A stretch of DNA of 64,000 nt from Clostridium rectalis (GTDB taxonomy: Bacteria > Bacillota > Clostridia > Clostridiales > Clostridiaceae). The stretch spans positions 27,003 through 91,002 of the forward strand of contig NZ_UYZZ01000010.1 of assembly GCF_900626095.1 (NCBI RefSeq), given 5' to 3'. Under the pieces are notes generated by a model. That model searched no databases. It was not told the DNA's origin and saw nothing but the letters and a program-made list of their open reading frames with translations. Positions 24,958 through 35,314 of the stretch are shown here, piece after piece (the stretch's first letter is position 1; the number at the start of each line of letters is the position of its first letter). A program made the position numbers and the translations under genes.

Positions 24958-27900
24958 ATGTATAAAAAAATAGAAAACTCAAGAAGTTTTGTGCAGATGG
25001 AAAGAGAAGTATTAAATTACTGGGAAGATAATAACATAGTAGAAAAAAACTTTGACTTGAATAAGGGTGGAAAATATTTCACTTTTTATGATGGACCCCC
25101 AACAGCAAACGGAAAACCTCATGTAGGTCATGTTCTTACAAGAGTTATAAAGGATTTAGTACCAAGATATAAGGTAATGAAAGGATATAGAGTTTTAAGA
25201 AAAGCTGGATGGGATACCCATGGTTTACCGGTGGAACTTGAAATAGAAAAGAAATTAGGTATTTCGGGAAAACAAGAAATAGAAAAATATGGGGTAGAAA
25301 AATTTATAAAAGAATGTAAAGAATCTGTATTTACCTATTCAACTATGTGGAAAGACATGTCAGAAAAATTAGGGTTTTGGGTTGATATGGATACGCCTTA
25401 TGTAACTTACCATAATAATTACATAGAATCAGTATGGTGGGCATTAAAAAGTATGTGGGATAAAGAACTTTTATATAAAGGACATAAAGTAATTCCTTAT
25501 TGCCCTAGATGTGGAACATCTCTTTCATCACATGAAGTTGCTCAAGGATATAAGGATGTAAAAGAAGCTACGGCTTTCGTAAAGTTTAAAGTAAAAGATG
25601 AAGAAAACAAATATATACTTGCTTGGACGACAACTCCTTGGACATTGCCAAGTAACGTAGCGTTAGCGGTAAACAAAGCGTATGATTATGTAGAAGTGGT
25701 AAGTAATGGAGAACATTTAATTCTTGCTAAGGAACTTTTAAATGTTTTAGATGGAGAATATGAAATAGCAAAGGAATTAAAAGGAGAAGACTTAATAGGA
25801 TTACAGTATGAGCAGTTATTTAAATTCTATACTCCAAAAGAAAAAGCTTTCTATATAGTACATGGAGATTTTGTTACTTTATCAGACGGTACAGGAATAG
25901 TTCACTTGGCGCCAGCTTATGGTGAAGATGATAATATAGTTTGTAAAAAGCAGGGTCTGCCATTAATAAATTTAGTTGATGGAGAAGGAAAGTTTGTTGA
26001 ATGTGTGGAGCCTTTTAAAGGATTGTTTGTGAAGAAAGCTGATAGTAAAATATTAGAATACATGAAAAAGGAAGGCAGTCTTTATAAATCAGAAAAGTTT
26101 ACTCACTCATATCCTCATTGCTGGAGATGTGATACCCCACTTTTATATTATCCAAAGGATAGTTGGTTTGTAAAAATGACATCCTTAAGGGATAAACTTT
26201 TAGAAAATAACAATAAGGTTAATTGGTATCCTGATAATATAAGAACTGGAAGGTTCGGAAAGTTTTTAGAAAATGTTATTGACTGGGGTATTTCAAGGGA
26301 TAGATATTGGGGAACACCACTTCCAATTTGGGAGTGTGATTGTGGTCATAAAGAATGTATAGGAAGTATTAAAGAACTTAAAGAAAAGGGAATAAATGTA
26401 CCAGAAAATATAGAACTTCATAAACCATATATTGATAAAGTACATTTAAAATGTTCACACTGTGGAAAAGAGATGACAAGAACAGGAGAGGTTATCGATT
26501 GTTGGTTTGACTCAGGATCAATGCCTTTTGCACAGCATCACTACCCATTTGAGAATAAAGAAGTGTTTGAAGCAAATTTCCCTGCTCAATTTATTTCAGA
26601 GGCAGTGGATCAAACTAGAGGTTGGTTTTACACATTAATGGCCATATCAACATCATTATTTGATACAAACCCATTTGAAAATTGTATAGTTTTAGGTCAT
26701 GTATTGGATAAACGTGGGCTTAAAATGTCAAAACATAAAGGAAATGTAGTAGATCCGTTTGAAATATTGGATAAGGTTGGGGCGGATGCTTGTAGATGGC
26801 ACTTTTATACTGCTAGTGCACCATGGCTTCCAACAAGATTTTCCGTTGAGGATGTAGAAGAAACTCAAAGAAAGTTTTTAAGTACTTTATGGAATGTATA
26901 TTCATTCTATGTTCTTTATGCAGAATTAGATAATTTTAATCCGTTAGATTATAAAGAATTTGTTAGCAAAAATGTAATGGATAAGTGGATTATTTCAAGA
27001 TTAAATACATTAATTAAAGATGTAGAGAATCATATGGATGGATATAGAATTACTCAGGCAGCATTAGCTATAGAGGAATTTGTAGATGATTTATCTAACT
27101 GGTATGTAAGAAGAAATAGATCAAGATTTTGGAGTGAAACATTAACAGATGATAAAATTGGAGCGTATGTAACACTTTATAAAGTGTTGACTACTTTATC
27201 ACTTGTAACATCACCATTTATACCATTCATGGCTGATGACATATATAGTAATTTAGTTAAATCTTTAGATGAGTCAGCTGTTGAAAGTGTTCATTTATGT
27301 AAGTGGCCTGAATACGATGAAAATTTATTTAATCCGGAATTAGAAAGAGAAATGCAAGAAGCTATTAAGATAGTTAGACTAGGTAGAAGCTCAAGAAACG
27401 GTGCAAATATAAAGAACAGACAGCCACTTTCAAAAATGCTTGTGAATTCAAAATCACTACCGGAATATTATGGAGATATTATAAAAGAAGAGCTTAATAT
27501 AAAAGAAGTTATGTTTGGTGCAGATTTATCAAAATATGTTAATTTTGATATTAAACCAAATTTACCTGTATTAGGGAAAGTTTATGGTAGACATATTCCT
27601 GCTATAAGAAAAGAAATTGCATCTATGGACCAAATGGATCTTGCGCAAAAGATTCAAAGGGGAGATAGTGTAACTATTAATGTTGCAAATCAAGATATTC
27701 AATTAAATAATGAAAACTTGCTTGTGACAATGCAGGGTCTTGAGGGTTTTGCATTTGCAGGAGAAGGAGAAATTGGAGTTGTACTTGATACTGCGTTAAC
27801 TAAAGAATTAAAAGAAGAAGGTCATGTAAGGGAAATATTAAGCAAGATTCAAAATATGAGAAAAGAGAATGGATTTGAAGTTGCAGATAAAATAAAATTG

Positions 27901-28062
27901 TTTGTTTCAGGAAACGATATGCTTGAAGGTATAGTTCGTAAATTTGAGGATACTATTAAAAAAGAAACTCTTTCTGTAGAAGTTAACTATAATGAAGAAA
28001 GAGATTATACACAGTGTAAAATTAATGGAGAAGAATTTAAAATCACTGTTGAATTAGTGTAA
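24958..28062 (+). CDS. ileS: Isoleucyl-tRNA synthetase
   Basis: This 1034-residue class I synthetase has [13 protein letters not shown], the editing domain ([10 protein letters not shown]) and KMSKHKGN. Cys pairs include CDCGHKEC and CSHCGKEM. The length and the long C-terminal extension fit the IleS2 (eukaryote-like) type, which is often less sensitive to mupirocin than the usual bacterial type; the type call is inferred. ATG 24958 has AGGAGGGAG upstream; the frame continues up to 24925 without a ribosome site. Controlled by the T-box. Confidence 0.96.
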   Translation: MYKKIENSRSFVQMEREVLNYWEDNNIVEKNFDLNKGGKYFTFYDGPPTANGKPHVGHVLTRVIKDLVPRYKVMKGYRVLRKAGWDTHGLPVELEIEKKLGISGKQEIEKYGVEKFIKECKESVFTYSTMWKDMSEKLGFWVDMDTPYVTYHNNYIESVWWALKSMWDKELLYKGHKVIPYCPRCGTSLSSHEVAQGYKDVKEATAFVKFKVKDEENKYILAWTTTPWTLPSNVALAVNKAYDYVEVVSNGEHLILAKELLNVLDGEYEIAKELKGEDLIGLQYEQLFKFYTPKEKAFYIVHGDFVTLSDGTGIVHLAPAYGEDDNIVCKKQGLPLINLVDGEGKFVECVEPFKGLFVKKADSKILEYMKKEGSLYKSEKFTHSYPHCWRCDTPLLYYPKDSWFVKMTSLRDKLLENNNKVNWYPDNIRTGRFGKFLENVIDWGISRDRYWGTPLPIWECDCGHKECIGSIKELKEKGINVPENIELHKPYIDKVHLKCSHCGKEMTRTGEVIDCWFDSGSMPFAQHHYPFENKEVFEANFPAQFISEAVDQTRGWFYTLMAISTSLFDTNPFENCIVLGHVLDKRGLKMSKHKGNVVDPFEILDKVGADACRWHFYTASAPWLPTRFSVEDVEETQRKFLSTLWNVYSFYVLYAELDNFNPLDYKEFVSKNVMDKWIISRLNTLIKDVENHMDGYRITQAALAIEEFVDDLSNWYVRRNRSRFWSETLTDDKIGAYVTLYKVLTTLSLVTSPFIPFMADDIYSNLVKSLDESAVESVHLCKWPEYDENLFNPELEREMQEAIKIVRLGRSSRNGANIKNRQPLSKMLVNSKSLPEYYGDIIKEELNIKEVMFGADLSKYVNFDIKPNLPVLGKVYGRHIPAIRKEIASMDQMDLAQKIQRGDSVTINVANQDIQLNNENLLVTMQGLEGFAFAGEGEIGVVLDTALTKELKEEGHVREILSKIQNMRKENGFEVADKIKLFVSGNDMLEGIVRKFEDTIKKETLSVEVNYNEERDYTQCKINGEEFKITVELV

Positions 28063-28072
28063 TAAGTAGATG

Positions 28073-28097
28073 ATGCATAGGTATATTACCTATGCAT
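28073..28097 (+). terminator. Terminator of ileS
   Basis: ATGCATAGGTA / TACCTATGCAT with a 3-base loop, then TATTTTA. Confidence 0.75.
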
Positions 28098-28151
28098 TAT
28101 TTTAATAGAAAAAATGGATACATAAAATTTAATAAAATTTAATAAATTGTT

Positions 28152-28178
28152 AAAAAGTATAGAAATAATATACTTTTT
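28152..28178. terminator. Hairpin between ileS and the LacI-family gene
   Basis: Perfect 10-bp stem AAAAAGTATA / TATACTTTTT with a 7-base loop; may be a second terminator. Confidence 0.5.
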
Positions 28179-28190
28179 ATGAAAATATGG

Positions 28191-28219
28191 TTGTAATACA
28201 ATGGTTTTATAAGTATAAT
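28191..28219 (+). promoter_or_regulatory. SigA promoter of the CcpA-like gene
   Basis: TTGTAA (28191-28196), 17 bases, TATAAT (28214-28219). Confidence 0.65.
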
Positions 28220-28252
28220 TAATGCTAATAAAAGTGTATTAGGAGTGATAAT

Positions 28253-29254
28253 ATGGCAGCATCAATTAAAGACGTTGCAAAAGAGGCTGGAGTATCCATA
28301 GCTACTGTGTCTAGGGTACTTAATGATGTAGACGTTGTCAACGAAGAAACGAAAAAAAAGGTGTTAGCTGCAATAAAAAAATTAGGATATAGACCTAATA
28401 TAGTAGCTAGAAGCTTAAAAACACAAAGGACAAGGACTGTGGGTATAATTATACCGGATATTTCAAATCAGTTTTATCCAGAGATAGTTAGAGGAGCAGA
28501 GGATGTAGCTAATATATATGACTATAATATAATATTATGTAATACAGATTTAGATGTAGAAAAAGAAACAGAATATATTAAGGTACTAAAAGAAAAAATG
28601 GTGGACGGTGTACTTTATATGAGTACATGTCTAGAAAAAACTACTATGGATCTTATTAACGAATTGGAAATGCCAACAGTATTTGCAGAAACTATTGATG
28701 AAAATAAAAGTTTCCCTAGTGTTACTATAGATAATAGTCAAGCTGCATTTGATGCAGTACAATACTTGTTAAACAAAGGTAATAAGAACATAGTCTATGT
28801 AGGACCTAAAGAGGAAATAGTTAACGCAATATCATTAAGATACAAAGGATATAAAAGGGCATTAGAAAAAAATAATATAGCTATAAACAAAAATTTAATA
28901 TGTTACTCAGGAATGAAGGCTAGAGACAGTTATTCAAATATGATGGAGTTTATATCAAAGGGCGAAAGATTTGATGCAGTATTTTGTACCAGCGACGAAA
29001 TGGCAATGGGTGTAATAAATGCTTTGAGGGATAAGAACATAAAAGTCCCAGAAGAAGTAGATGTTATGGGTTTTAATAATGTTTATGAAGCATCTATATT
29101 TTATCCTAGACTTACTACTATATCACAGCCAATGTATGATATGGGTTCAGTAGGTATGAGAATGCTTATAAAAATTATAAATAAGGAGCCTATAAATAAA
29201 GAACATTATGTTCTTAATTATCAATTAATAGAAAGAGATTCTTGTAAAAAATAG
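28253..29254 (+). CDS. ccpA: LacI-family regulator, probable catabolite control protein CcpA
   Basis: A 333-residue LacI/GalR repressor. The HTH is SIKDVAKEAGVSIATVSRVLN, with the hinge helix near residues 46-58. In the core, IIPDISNQFYPEIVRGAEDVA, FPSVTIDNSQAAFDAVQYL and TTISQPMYDMGSVGMRML closely follow Bacillus CcpA, which makes that identity likely. CcpA with HPr-Ser-P represses or activates catabolic genes at cre sites. The gene is single with its own promoter and terminator, as expected for a global regulator. A sugar-specific LacI protein cannot be fully excluded. Confidence 0.72.
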   Translation: MAASIKDVAKEAGVSIATVSRVLNDVDVVNEETKKKVLAAIKKLGYRPNIVARSLKTQRTRTVGIIIPDISNQFYPEIVRGAEDVANIYDYNIILCNTDLDVEKETEYIKVLKEKMVDGVLYMSTCLEKTTMDLINELEMPTVFAETIDENKSFPSVTIDNSQAAFDAVQYLLNKGNKNIVYVGPKEEIVNAISLRYKGYKRALEKNNIAINKNLICYSGMKARDSYSNMMEFISKGERFDAVFCTSDEMAMGVINALRDKNIKVPEEVDVMGFNNVYEASIFYPRLTTISQPMYDMGSVGMRMLIKIINKEPINKEHYVLNYQLIERDSCKK

Positions 29255-29273
29255 GAAATAATTTGGTAATGAT

Positions 29274-29304
29274 AAAAAAACACAGTGCATACTGTGTTTT
29301 TTTT
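29274..29304 (+). terminator. Terminator of the CcpA-like gene
   Basis: AAAAACACAGT / ACTGTGTTTTT around GCAT, with eight T. Confidence 0.85.
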
Positions 29305-29358
29305 GCTTCTAAATAAAAAATACTGTCATTTGTAAAAAAATAATGTACTACGAAATTT

Positions 29359-29387
29359 TTGAAAGAGAATATATAGAATGGTATAAT
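29359..29387 (+). promoter_or_regulatory. SigA promoter of the helicase-nuclease gene
   Basis: TTGAAA (29359-29364), 17 bases, TATAAT (29382-29387), with a leader of about 75 bases. Confidence 0.7.
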
Positions 29388-29469
29388 TTAACATAAAGAT
29401 AATATACTAATAAGTTATAACTTTCTACAAGGTTTTAGGCATCTAGTATAAATTTATGGAGGTATGATT

Positions 29470-32400
29470 ATGGAAGCTAGAGATAAGGTTAAAAGGGTGT
29501 TTAATTATCTTTTAAGTGTAAAAAGCATGAATGAAAAGGTAATTAATAATATTTCACATTACAATAAAGTCTATACAGAAAGTGAACTATGTAATATTAC
29601 TGGATGCGTTATAAATAAGAATTTAAATGATGATTGGTGGATAAAGGTAGATAAAAGGGCTAAAAGTTTATACAATTATTTATTTAATCTATACCAGAAA
29701 ATTGATAATGATGATAAAAATATAGAATTAATATATGGAAATGGTGTAATTAATTATACTAGTGATGGGGAAAATATAAATCATCCTGTATTTACTTCTC
29801 AGTTAAAAATAAACTTTAATACCAAGGATGGAAAAATATACTTAAAACAAATGGGTAATATGAATATAGAATTAAATTTTTTAGAAAATATAAATAGTGG
29901 CAGTTTCAATAAGATTTTAAAATTAAAGGATAAAGTTAAAGAGTTTAATATAAAAGAAGAAGAAAATTTAAATAAGTATTACAAAGAAATAATAGATGGA
30001 ATCAATATTCCTATTATTAATAAAAATAGGATAAAAGTGAATAATAGGTGCATGATTATTGAGAGAAGAAAAGATACTAGTATGTGGAAAGAGGAAATTA
30101 AAAATACTATTAAAGAGATAGATAAAGGGATTCCTATACCCAAAACTATAGAAGCATTGGTGTCGGAGAATATAAATGTATACGAGGATGATATATGGGA
30201 TGATATGAGAGATAATTTATTATTTCCATTGCCGTCTAATGGGGAACAAAGAGAAATAGGAAGAAAAATTTGTGATAATTTCGGGGTTGTTGTACAAGGT
30301 CCTCCAGGAACAGGTAAGAGTCATACTATAGCTAATTTAATATGTAATTTATTAGCTCATGGTAAGAAAGTTTTAGTAACAAGTGAAACTGATAGGGCTT
30401 TAAAGGTGTTAAATAATAAAATACCTGATGAAATCAAGTCTTTGTGTATGAGTGTAATAGGAAATGACGCGGGGGCATTTAAGAACCTGGAGGATAATGT
30501 TAGAAAAATAACAGAAAACTTATCTTTAAATCCTGAGGATTTGGAGATAGAAGTTACTCTTTTAAAAAAACAATTGGAAGACTGTAAAAATTATCAAAAG
30601 ACATTATTAAAACAACTGAGGGATATAAATTATATGGAGAATAAGACTATTAACTATTGTGGACAAAGTTATAAGTTAATCCATATAGCAAAATGGCTAA
30701 GGGATAATGAGAAAGATTATTCTTGGATTGAAGACAAGATAAAGCCTAATAGTAAAGCACCCATTTCTAATGAAGAGTTTAATCAGTTAATAAATTATGT
30801 AAGATCTACAAATAAGGAGGATAAAGACAAAATAAGAAATGTAGAAGCTGTAATTGATAAGATTCCTTCTTATGAAGAAATTGCAGATAATATAAAAATA
30901 TTTAAGCAATTAGAAACAAAATATAATATCAGTATTAAACAACTAGAGGGATGGAATATATATGATAATACTAGATTTCAGTATGAAAAATTAGTAAATA
31001 TAGTAGAATATGCTGAGAAAAAAATAGAAGATATAAACTCTAATGGGTTTAGTAAGGTAATGCTTGACTACCATAGAAGTAATATAATAAGACAAGCTAT
31101 ACGCTCTTTATTATTAAAGTGGAATACTTACATAAAGAGGCTTGCTGTTATTAATAAAGAATTGAATGACCATAACTTAGATATACCTGAAAATATTAAT
31201 TCAGATAAATTTGAAAGGGATTTTAGTTCTGTTTATTCGGAAATCAATAAAAATGGTAAAGTAAGTAAATTATTTACTATTTTCCATAAAGATTATGAAT
31301 ATATTTTTAGAGATTGTAAAATAGATTATAAACCTTTACAAAGTTTATCACAAGCAATAACTTTAAAAATTTATCTAGAGGCTAAGTCTATAGAGAGAAA
31401 TATATTGGATCTTTGGAATAATACTATGAGAAACTATGAAAATCTCCTTATAGATAAAAATAAATCTAATTCTTTATTAATTATAGAAGAATATATGAAG
31501 TGTTTAGATAGTATTAGTAAATGGAATGAAGAGGTAAAAAACAAAATATGCAAAGTCTTTGGAAAAATACAGTATCCTATGGATATTAACTGGTATAGTA
31601 AAGATTCATTTGCATATATAAAAGGATGTGCGGATTCTATAAATACTGTATATAAATATAAGAATAAGAAGGCATATCTGCAATCAATAAAAAGTTTACT
31701 TTACCCTATAAAAGAACTTAGAGTTGTTTGTAATGCAATGGATAATTTTGATTTAATTAAGTTAAAAGAAAGCTTTTTAGAGGTAGACAGATTAAAGAAT
31801 ATGAAAAAAGAATGGGATAGAATTTTTTTAATTTTGTTTAAGCTTCAAAATTTATGTCCTAATTTAGCAGGAAAGATAGTAGAGGGTAAGGTAAATAAAT
31901 TACAGAATTGGAATAGGGCGTGGAGATGGAAAGAATGGGATTGTATGCTCAAGGAACTAGAAAATGTAAATGAAGATCAATTAGAAGAAAAGCTAGAAAA
32001 TGAAAAGGAGAAAGAAAAGGAACTTATTAAGCAGATAATATATAAAAAAACTTGGCATAATCAAATTTTAAAAACTTCAGAAAGCCAAAAAAGGAGTTTG
32101 TTTTCATGGCTTCAGGCAGTAAAAAGGATAGGAAAGGGCACAGGGAAATTTGTACCAGAGTATATAAAATTAGCTCAAAAAGAGTTAGAGAATTGCAAAG
32201 ATTTTATTCCTGTTTGGATAATGCCTATTAATAAAGTTATAGAGAATATAAAACTTTCCGCTAATAATTTTGACGTGGTTATAATAGATGAAAGTAGCCA
32301 AAGTAATATATTTGGTATAAGTGCTTTAATGAGAGCTAAGAAAGCGATTATTGTAGGTGATGATAAACAAATTAGTCCAGAAGCTATAGGTGTCGATCAG

Positions 32401-33495
32401 GATTTAGTAAAAAAGTTAATTAATATGTATTTAGGGGATATACCTAATAGTGAGTGGTTTGATTTACAGACCAGTTTATATGATACGGCGTTAAGGGTAT
32501 TTCCTAATAGAGTGATGTTAAAGGAACATTTTAGATGTGTACCAGAAATAATCCAGTTTAGCAATAGAATGTGCTATTCTAAAGAGATAATACCATTGAG
32601 GTATGCATATAAATTTGAAAGGTTTAATCCTTGTATTATGCCAATTAAAATTCAAGATGGAACTAGGGAAGGGGGAAGGCCCATTAATTTAAAAGAGGCT
32701 GAGGAAATAGTAGATACAATAGAGAGGTGTTGTAAAGATAAAAGGTATGATAACATGACAATGGGGGTTATATCTTTACTTGGAGAACCTCAATCAGAAT
32801 GTATACTTAAGCTATTGAAGGAGAGAATTGGAGAGAGGGAAATAGTTAAAAGAAAGCTAGTTTGTGGAGATGCATATTCTTTTCAAGGTGATGAAAGAGA
32901 TGTAATGTTCTTATCTATGGTGATAGCTGATAATGTAAAGTTTACAGCTCTTACTAAGGATTCAGACATTAGAAGGTTTAATGTTGCAGCCAGTAGGGCT
33001 AAGAATCAAATGTGGTTATTTTATTCTGTAGATTTAGAAAGCCTAAGTAAGGAATGCGTTAGGTATTCTTTGTTGGAATACTGTTTAAACTATAAAAATT
33101 ATAATAATAAGAGTAAAAATGTAGATTATGTATTTTACTCAGATTTTCAAAGGGACGTTTATAAGGCTCTTAAGAACAATGATTTTAATCCATTACCTAA
33201 TGTAAGTATAGGCAATTATAAAATTGATTTTATTGTAGAAGGTGTTAAAAACAGAGCAGCTATAATATGTGAGGAACCAAGAGAAAATCAAGTATTAAGT
33301 TTTGATGAAAGCTATAATGCACAGCTTAAATTAAAACAATCTGGTTGGGAAGTTATAAGGATTAGAGGAATAAAGTTTTATAGAGATTCGGAAGACACAA
33401 TGAATAAAGTATTTTTTAAATTAAAGTGCAAAAGAGTATCTTACACTATGAAAAAGTATGGAAAATCAAATTCTAAAGGGCTAAGAGCGGTATAA
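29470..33495 (+). CDS. Superfamily 1 helicase fused to a Vsr/MTES_1575-like nuclease
   Basis: A 1341-residue protein. An N-terminal domain (MEARDKVKRVFNYLLSVKSM onward) is typical of large DNA2/NAM7-type helicases. Walker A QGPPGTGKSHT lies at residues 276-286, then a long coiled, charged insertion (about 360-860), Walker B VVIIDESSQS near 936, GDDKQISP, SFQGDERDVMFLS and the motif VI-like FNVAASRAK. Residues about 1220-1320 form a Vsr-like endonuclease domain of the MTES_1575 kind: FQRDVYKAL, YKIDFIV, ICEEP and WEVIRIRGIKFYRD. It may act as a single-gene defence or DNA-repair helicase-nuclease; that is inference. GGAGG selects ATG 29470 over ATG 29464. Confidence 0.85.
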   Translation: MEARDKVKRVFNYLLSVKSMNEKVINNISHYNKVYTESELCNITGCVINKNLNDDWWIKVDKRAKSLYNYLFNLYQKIDNDDKNIELIYGNGVINYTSDGENINHPVFTSQLKINFNTKDGKIYLKQMGNMNIELNFLENINSGSFNKILKLKDKVKEFNIKEEENLNKYYKEIIDGINIPIINKNRIKVNNRCMIIERRKDTSMWKEEIKNTIKEIDKGIPIPKTIEALVSENINVYEDDIWDDMRDNLLFPLPSNGEQREIGRKICDNFGVVVQGPPGTGKSHTIANLICNLLAHGKKVLVTSETDRALKVLNNKIPDEIKSLCMSVIGNDAGAFKNLEDNVRKITENLSLNPEDLEIEVTLLKKQLEDCKNYQKTLLKQLRDINYMENKTINYCGQSYKLIHIAKWLRDNEKDYSWIEDKIKPNSKAPISNEEFNQLINYVRSTNKEDKDKIRNVEAVIDKIPSYEEIADNIKIFKQLETKYNISIKQLEGWNIYDNTRFQYEKLVNIVEYAEKKIEDINSNGFSKVMLDYHRSNIIRQAIRSLLLKWNTYIKRLAVINKELNDHNLDIPENINSDKFERDFSSVYSEINKNGKVSKLFTIFHKDYEYIFRDCKIDYKPLQSLSQAITLKIYLEAKSIERNILDLWNNTMRNYENLLIDKNKSNSLLIIEEYMKCLDSISKWNEEVKNKICKVFGKIQYPMDINWYSKDSFAYIKGCADSINTVYKYKNKKAYLQSIKSLLYPIKELRVVCNAMDNFDLIKLKESFLEVDRLKNMKKEWDRIFLILFKLQNLCPNLAGKIVEGKVNKLQNWNRAWRWKEWDCMLKELENVNEDQLEEKLENEKEKEKELIKQIIYKKTWHNQILKTSESQKRSLFSWLQAVKRIGKGTGKFVPEYIKLAQKELENCKDFIPVWIMPINKVIENIKLSANNFDVVIIDESSQSNIFGISALMRAKKAIIVGDDKQISPEAIGVDQDLVKKLINMYLGDIPNSEWFDLQTSLYDTALRVFPNRVMLKEHFRCVPEIIQFSNRMCYSKEIIPLRYAYKFERFNPCIMPIKIQDGTREGGRPINLKEAEEIVDTIERCCKDKRYDNMTMGVISLLGEPQSECILKLLKERIGEREIVKRKLVCGDAYSFQGDERDVMFLSMVIADNVKFTALTKDSDIRRFNVAASRAKNQMWLFYSVDLESLSKECVRYSLLEYCLNYKNYNNKSKNVDYVFYSDFQRDVYKALKNNDFNPLPNVSIGNYKIDFIVEGVKNRAAIICEEPRENQVLSFDESYNAQLKLKQSGWEVIRIRGIKFYRDSEDTMNKVFFKLKCKRVSYTMKKYGKSNSKGLRAV

Positions 33496-33514
33496 AGTAA
33501 ATAGGGAGTTAGAT

Positions 33515-34212
33515 ATGTAACCAAAAGAGGTAAGACTAATATTTTCTGTCATTGTAGGTGGAGCTATAGGATATGAGAGGAAATTTAAAAATAGACCAGC
33601 TGGGTTTAGAACTCATATGTTGGTTTGCTTAGGTGAACTATAGTTTCTATGATACAATTATACGATTTTTATACAACGGTTGAATTTCTTAAAAACAATC
33701 CTACCCTAAGTAATTCTATAAAAACAGATATAGGAACATTGGGATCATAGGTTATAAGTGGGGTAGGTTTTTTAGGGACAAGGACAATAATTGATGAAAG
33801 GGGAATAGTTACAGGATTAACTACAGCAGCTAGCCTTTGGGGAATAGCATGTATAGGTTTAGCTGTAGGAATGGGATATTATACACTAAGCATTTTAGTT
33901 AGTGTTCAAGTATTTATTATACTTGTTATATTAAAAAAAATTGAATGGAAATTTATTGATAGAGGCAAATTAATGCAGCTGGAAATAGAGTGTTTAAAAA
34001 GAGATAACATACTTGATAAAATATCAGAATATTTAACGGAAAGAAATACTAGGGTGAAAATCATAGAATTTACCCACATATTAGAGGAGGTGGAAATTAA
34101 AAGGCATGAAAAAAGTTTATATAGTATTATAGTACCTAGAGATTTTAGTATATTAGATGTATTAAAAGGTATGAATAGTTTTGTAAATATTATAAGGGTA
34201 AAAATTATATAG
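33515..34212 (+). pseudogene. Broken MgtC/SapB family membrane protein
   Basis: Translation across frames gives MgtC features. IVGGAIGYERKFKNRPAGFRTHMLVCLGE starts the first part, VSMIQLYDFY follows in another frame, then TDIGTLGS, a TAG at 33748-33750, VISGVGFLGTRTIIDERG and LTTAASLWGIACIGLAVGMGYY. At least three lesions are seen: ATG followed directly by TAA (33515-33520), a frameshift near 33641, and TAG where relatives have Gln or Arg. The remaining open tail is 33871-34212 (113 residues). MgtC proteins help growth at low magnesium. The gene sits right after the helicase and is clearly decayed. Confidence 0.85.
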
Positions 34213-34213
34213 A

Positions 34214-34247
34214 AATAGGTGTTTTGTTAATCAAAACACCTATTTTT
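34214..34247 (+). terminator. Terminator after the mgtC pseudogene
   Basis: AATAGGTGTTTTG / CAAAACACCTATT with TTAAT loop and TTTTT. Confidence 0.85.
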
Positions 34248-34321
34248 ATATGATGAAATTATTATATAAAAATTCTGTTTTAGAAAAATTAAGAAAACAA
34301 TAAAACAAATGACGATATTTG

Positions 34322-34350
34322 TTGACGATTGACTAATTATAGTTTAAAAT
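34322..34350 (+). promoter_or_regulatory. SigA promoter of glpF
   Basis: TTGACG (34322-34327), 17 bases, TAAAAT (34345-34350). The leader to glpF would be about 180 bases long and is otherwise featureless except for the operator-like site at 34411. Confidence 0.5.
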
Positions 34351-34408
34351 TAGAAAAATAAATAATACTTAATAAAATAGTACAAATTAGAATTAAGACG
34401 AATTTATA

Positions 34409-34424
34409 TAAAAACGTTTTGATT
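34409..34424 (+). promoter_or_regulatory. Possible cre / LacI-type operator before glpF
   Basis: AAAACGTTTT (34411-34420) is a perfect palindrome with the central CG of LacI-family operators, flanked as TAAAAACGTTTTGATT. It lies downstream of the predicted glpF promoter, where a bound CcpA would repress the glycerol genes. Confidence 0.4.
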
Positions 34425-34535
34425 CATTTTTTTATTTAATTTTAATTGTTAAATATTTAATTTTGTTTGGAGGTGTTACTAGGCAAATTAAATCTATTGA
34501 AATAATAAATATAATCATATTAGGAGGAAAAAAAG

Positions 34536-35240
34536 ATGACAACTTTTTTGGCAGAACTTTTAGGAACAATGATTCTAGTAATATTAGGTGATGGAGTAGT
34601 TGCTAATGTGGTACTTAATAAAACTAAAGGAGAAAATTCAGGGTGGATAGTTATAACAACCGGTTGGGCATTGGCTGTAAGTATCCCTGTGTTTATATTT
34701 GGAACAATTAGTGGAGCTCATTTTAACCCAGCAGTTACATTAGGTTTAGCTACTATAGGTAAGTTTCAGTGGACTAACGTGCCTGTGTATATTGCAGCAC
34801 AGTTAATAGGTGGATTTTTTGGAGCGGTAATTGTTTGGATATTTTACTTACCACATTTTAAGGCGACAGAAGATAAGGGGGCAAAATTAGGAGTATTTTG
34901 TACGGGACCGGCTATTAAAAATACAGTTTCAAATTTTGTATCAGAATTTATAGGAACATTTATTTTGGTATTTGGAATTTTAGGGGTTGGAAATACTAAA
35001 ATGGTAGATGGAATATCCCCAATAGTAGTGGGACTTATTGTTTGGTCAGTGGGATTAACATTAGGTGGAACCACCGGTTATGCTATAAACCCAGCTAGGG
35101 ATTTTGGACCAAGATTAGCACATTATTTGTTACCTATACATGGAAAAGGAGATTCGGATTGGGGTTATGCATGGATACCAGTTGTGGCACCTATTTTGGG
35201 AGGAATAGTAGCTGCACTTGTATTCTCTACAATATTTTAG
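34536..35240 (+). CDS. glpF: Glycerol facilitator (MIP/aquaglyceroporin)
   Basis: A 234-residue channel with six membrane helices and two half-helices. The two NPA boxes are SGAHFNPAVTLG and GYAINPARDFGPRL. The Asp after the second NPA (NPARD) is the mark of glycerol-conducting members. It opens the glycerol fermentation cluster, which supports glycerol as substrate. The start ATG has AGGAGG upstream. A strong terminator follows, so it can be made apart from the sensor genes. Confidence 0.93.
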   Translation: MTTFLAELLGTMILVILGDGVVANVVLNKTKGENSGWIVITTGWALAVSIPVFIFGTISGAHFNPAVTLGLATIGKFQWTNVPVYIAAQLIGGFFGAVIVWIFYLPHFKATEDKGAKLGVFCTGPAIKNTVSNFVSEFIGTFILVFGILGVGNTKMVDGISPIVVGLIVWSVGLTLGGTTGYAINPARDFGPRLAHYLLPIHGKGDSDWGYAWIPVVAPILGGIVAALVFSTIF

Positions 35241-35263
35241 AATATACTAACTTAGTAATACTT

Positions 35264-35290
35264 AAAAGCATAGGGAGCCCTATGCTTTTA
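35264..35290 (+). terminator. Terminator of glpF
   Basis: AAAAGCATAGGG / CCCTATGCTTTT with a 2-base loop. Confidence 0.8.
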
Positions 35291-35314
35291 TAGAATAATT
35301 GTAGGAGGGGAACT

